Origin: Candidatus Poribacteria bacterium
GTDB taxonomy: Bacteria > Poribacteria > WGA-4E > DTYX01
Direction: 5' to 3'
Length of the DNA: 5,072 nt
Assembly (NCBI GenBank): GCA_012961655.1
Contig: DTYX01000514.1
Coordinates: 1 to 5,072 of the forward strand
Part shown: one piece after another, positions 4,770 to 5,072 of the stretch
Numbering within the stretch: position 1 is the first letter of the stretch
Layout of the letters: each line of letters begins with the position of its first letter
Notes under the pieces: model-generated
Told to the model about the DNA's origin: nothing
Database searches by the model: none
What the model saw: the letters and a program-made list of their open reading frames with translations, nothing else
Program-made: the position numbers and the translations under genes

Positions 4770-4956
4770 TTAAGCAAGTGAAGGTTTTTCGTCTCCAAAA
4801 ATAATCTTATATGCAGACAAAACACAATGAGAGTATATCGAGCTATCATCTGCTACAATGAAAGGATTTCCTGCATGCTCAATATAATCACAAAAATTAC
4901 ACTTTTTAGTTTTTACTTTATTGAAAAGCAAATTTATAAAACAAATTTTTAAGCAC
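4770..4956 (-). pseudogene. Small cysteine-rich protein fragment with ClpX-type zinc-finger resemblance, frame-broken
   Basis: A minus-strand GTG (4956-4954) lies six bases after AGGAG (4967-4963), a good initiation site, and reads VLKNLFYKFAFQ before a stop. One frame over, the strand is open from 4958 to TAA 4772-4770 and reads KVKTKKCNFCDYIEHAGNPF followed by IVADDSSIYSHC and VLSAYKIIFGDEKPSLA. The distance from GTG to stop is one base over a multiple of three, so a single indel near 4920-4935 would join them into about 61 residues. The C-x2-C start, a short linker and a later (H)C-V followed by a helix ending in KII resemble the N-terminal C4 zinc finger of ClpX (CxFC...ICdeCvelC.eII). 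One of the four metal ligands is not where expected (Tyr in place of Cys), with His a possible substitute. It may instead start at TTG 4931 without a frameshift. Function unknown. Confidence 0.4.
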
Positions 4957-5045
4957 TTTTATCTCCTACGAATTTTTCATCATATTGTATTTATACATAT
5001 AGACTTTAATTGTCCATCTTGTTGTATATCCTTTTAACTTCAAAT

Positions 5046-5052
5046 AAGGAGA
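5046..5052 (+). promoter_or_regulatory. Ribosome binding site of the right-edge gene
   Basis: AAGGAGA lies 6-7 bases before ATG 5059, an ideal spacing, and supports the partial gene at the edge. Confidence 0.65.
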
Positions 5053-5058
5053 AGCAAA

Positions 5059-5072
5059 ATGACTGAAGCAGA
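5059..5072 (+). CDS. 5' end of a gene running off the window
   Basis: Only ATG-ACT-GAA-GCA-GA is present (Met-Thr-Glu-Ala). The strong ribosome binding site makes the start credible. It is divergent from the minus-strand fragment starting at 4956, leaving about 100 AT-rich bases for two promoters. Nothing can be said of its product. Confidence 0.55.

Noticed and set aside
4542..4781. 79-codon plus-strand open frame rich in F, L, I and S
   Set aside because: It starts at TTG without a binding site; its hydrophobic content comes from AT-rich DNA, and the minus strand over the same bases reads as better proteins.

Overview
The window looks like an accessory stretch of a bacterial genome that carries many secreted, low-complexity-context genes and many intergenic hairpins. 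The gene set (a small lipoprotein with an NTF2-like domain, a Kelch protein, a concanavalin-like secreted protein and a Tat-exported DUF362 protein), together with a shared C-terminal tail on two of these proteins, reminds me of Candidatus Poribacteria or a related uncultured lineage. That placement is from memory of such genomes and no marker gene in the window confirms it.

Layout of bases 1-4510. The left edge is a frame-broken remnant of a bacterial transcriptional activator domain (BTAD, 1-250). A pyrimidine-rich then AT-rich spacer follows, with an extended -10 promoter candidate near 510 and a small palindrome just downstream. Next is a lipoprotein gene (656-1243). A chain of five short hairpins bounded by GTAG and CTAC (1304-1431) separates it from a Kelch gene (1489-2064), which is broken by two slippage-type lesions: an 8-bp tandem duplication and an 8-G run. 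A secreted concanavalin-like protein gene (2172-2954) follows in the same direction. The spacer at 2955-3655 holds two more GTAG-footed hairpin elements, a long imperfect palindrome, a 12-bp perfect palindrome, an orphan coding-like fragment and a purine/pyrimidine hairpin. A Tat-exported DUF362 protein gene (3656-4531) follows and is cut short at its C-terminus.

Layout of bases 4510-5072. Base composition turns strongly AT-rich and the coding direction flips. Right at the DUF362 break, the minus strand reads as the conserved C-terminal segment of a Deg/HtrA-like serine protease. Further on, the minus strand carries a cysteine-rich fragment that resembles a ClpX-type zinc finger, with a good ribosome binding site but a frame break. 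A divergent plus-strand gene starts at 5059 and runs off the window. The join at about 4504-4518 is either a real recombination or deletion junction or an assembly/amplification chimera.

There is no clear pathway linking the genes. The intact ones all encode exported proteins. The strongest threads are (1) the hairpin arrays with GTAG feet, which fit REP elements mobilised by REP-associated (RAYT, Y1) transposases, (2) a shared G-[KH]-L-x-T-x-W-[GS]-[KR]-I-K tail on two neighbouring secreted proteins, and (3) the sharp chimeric junction near 4510.
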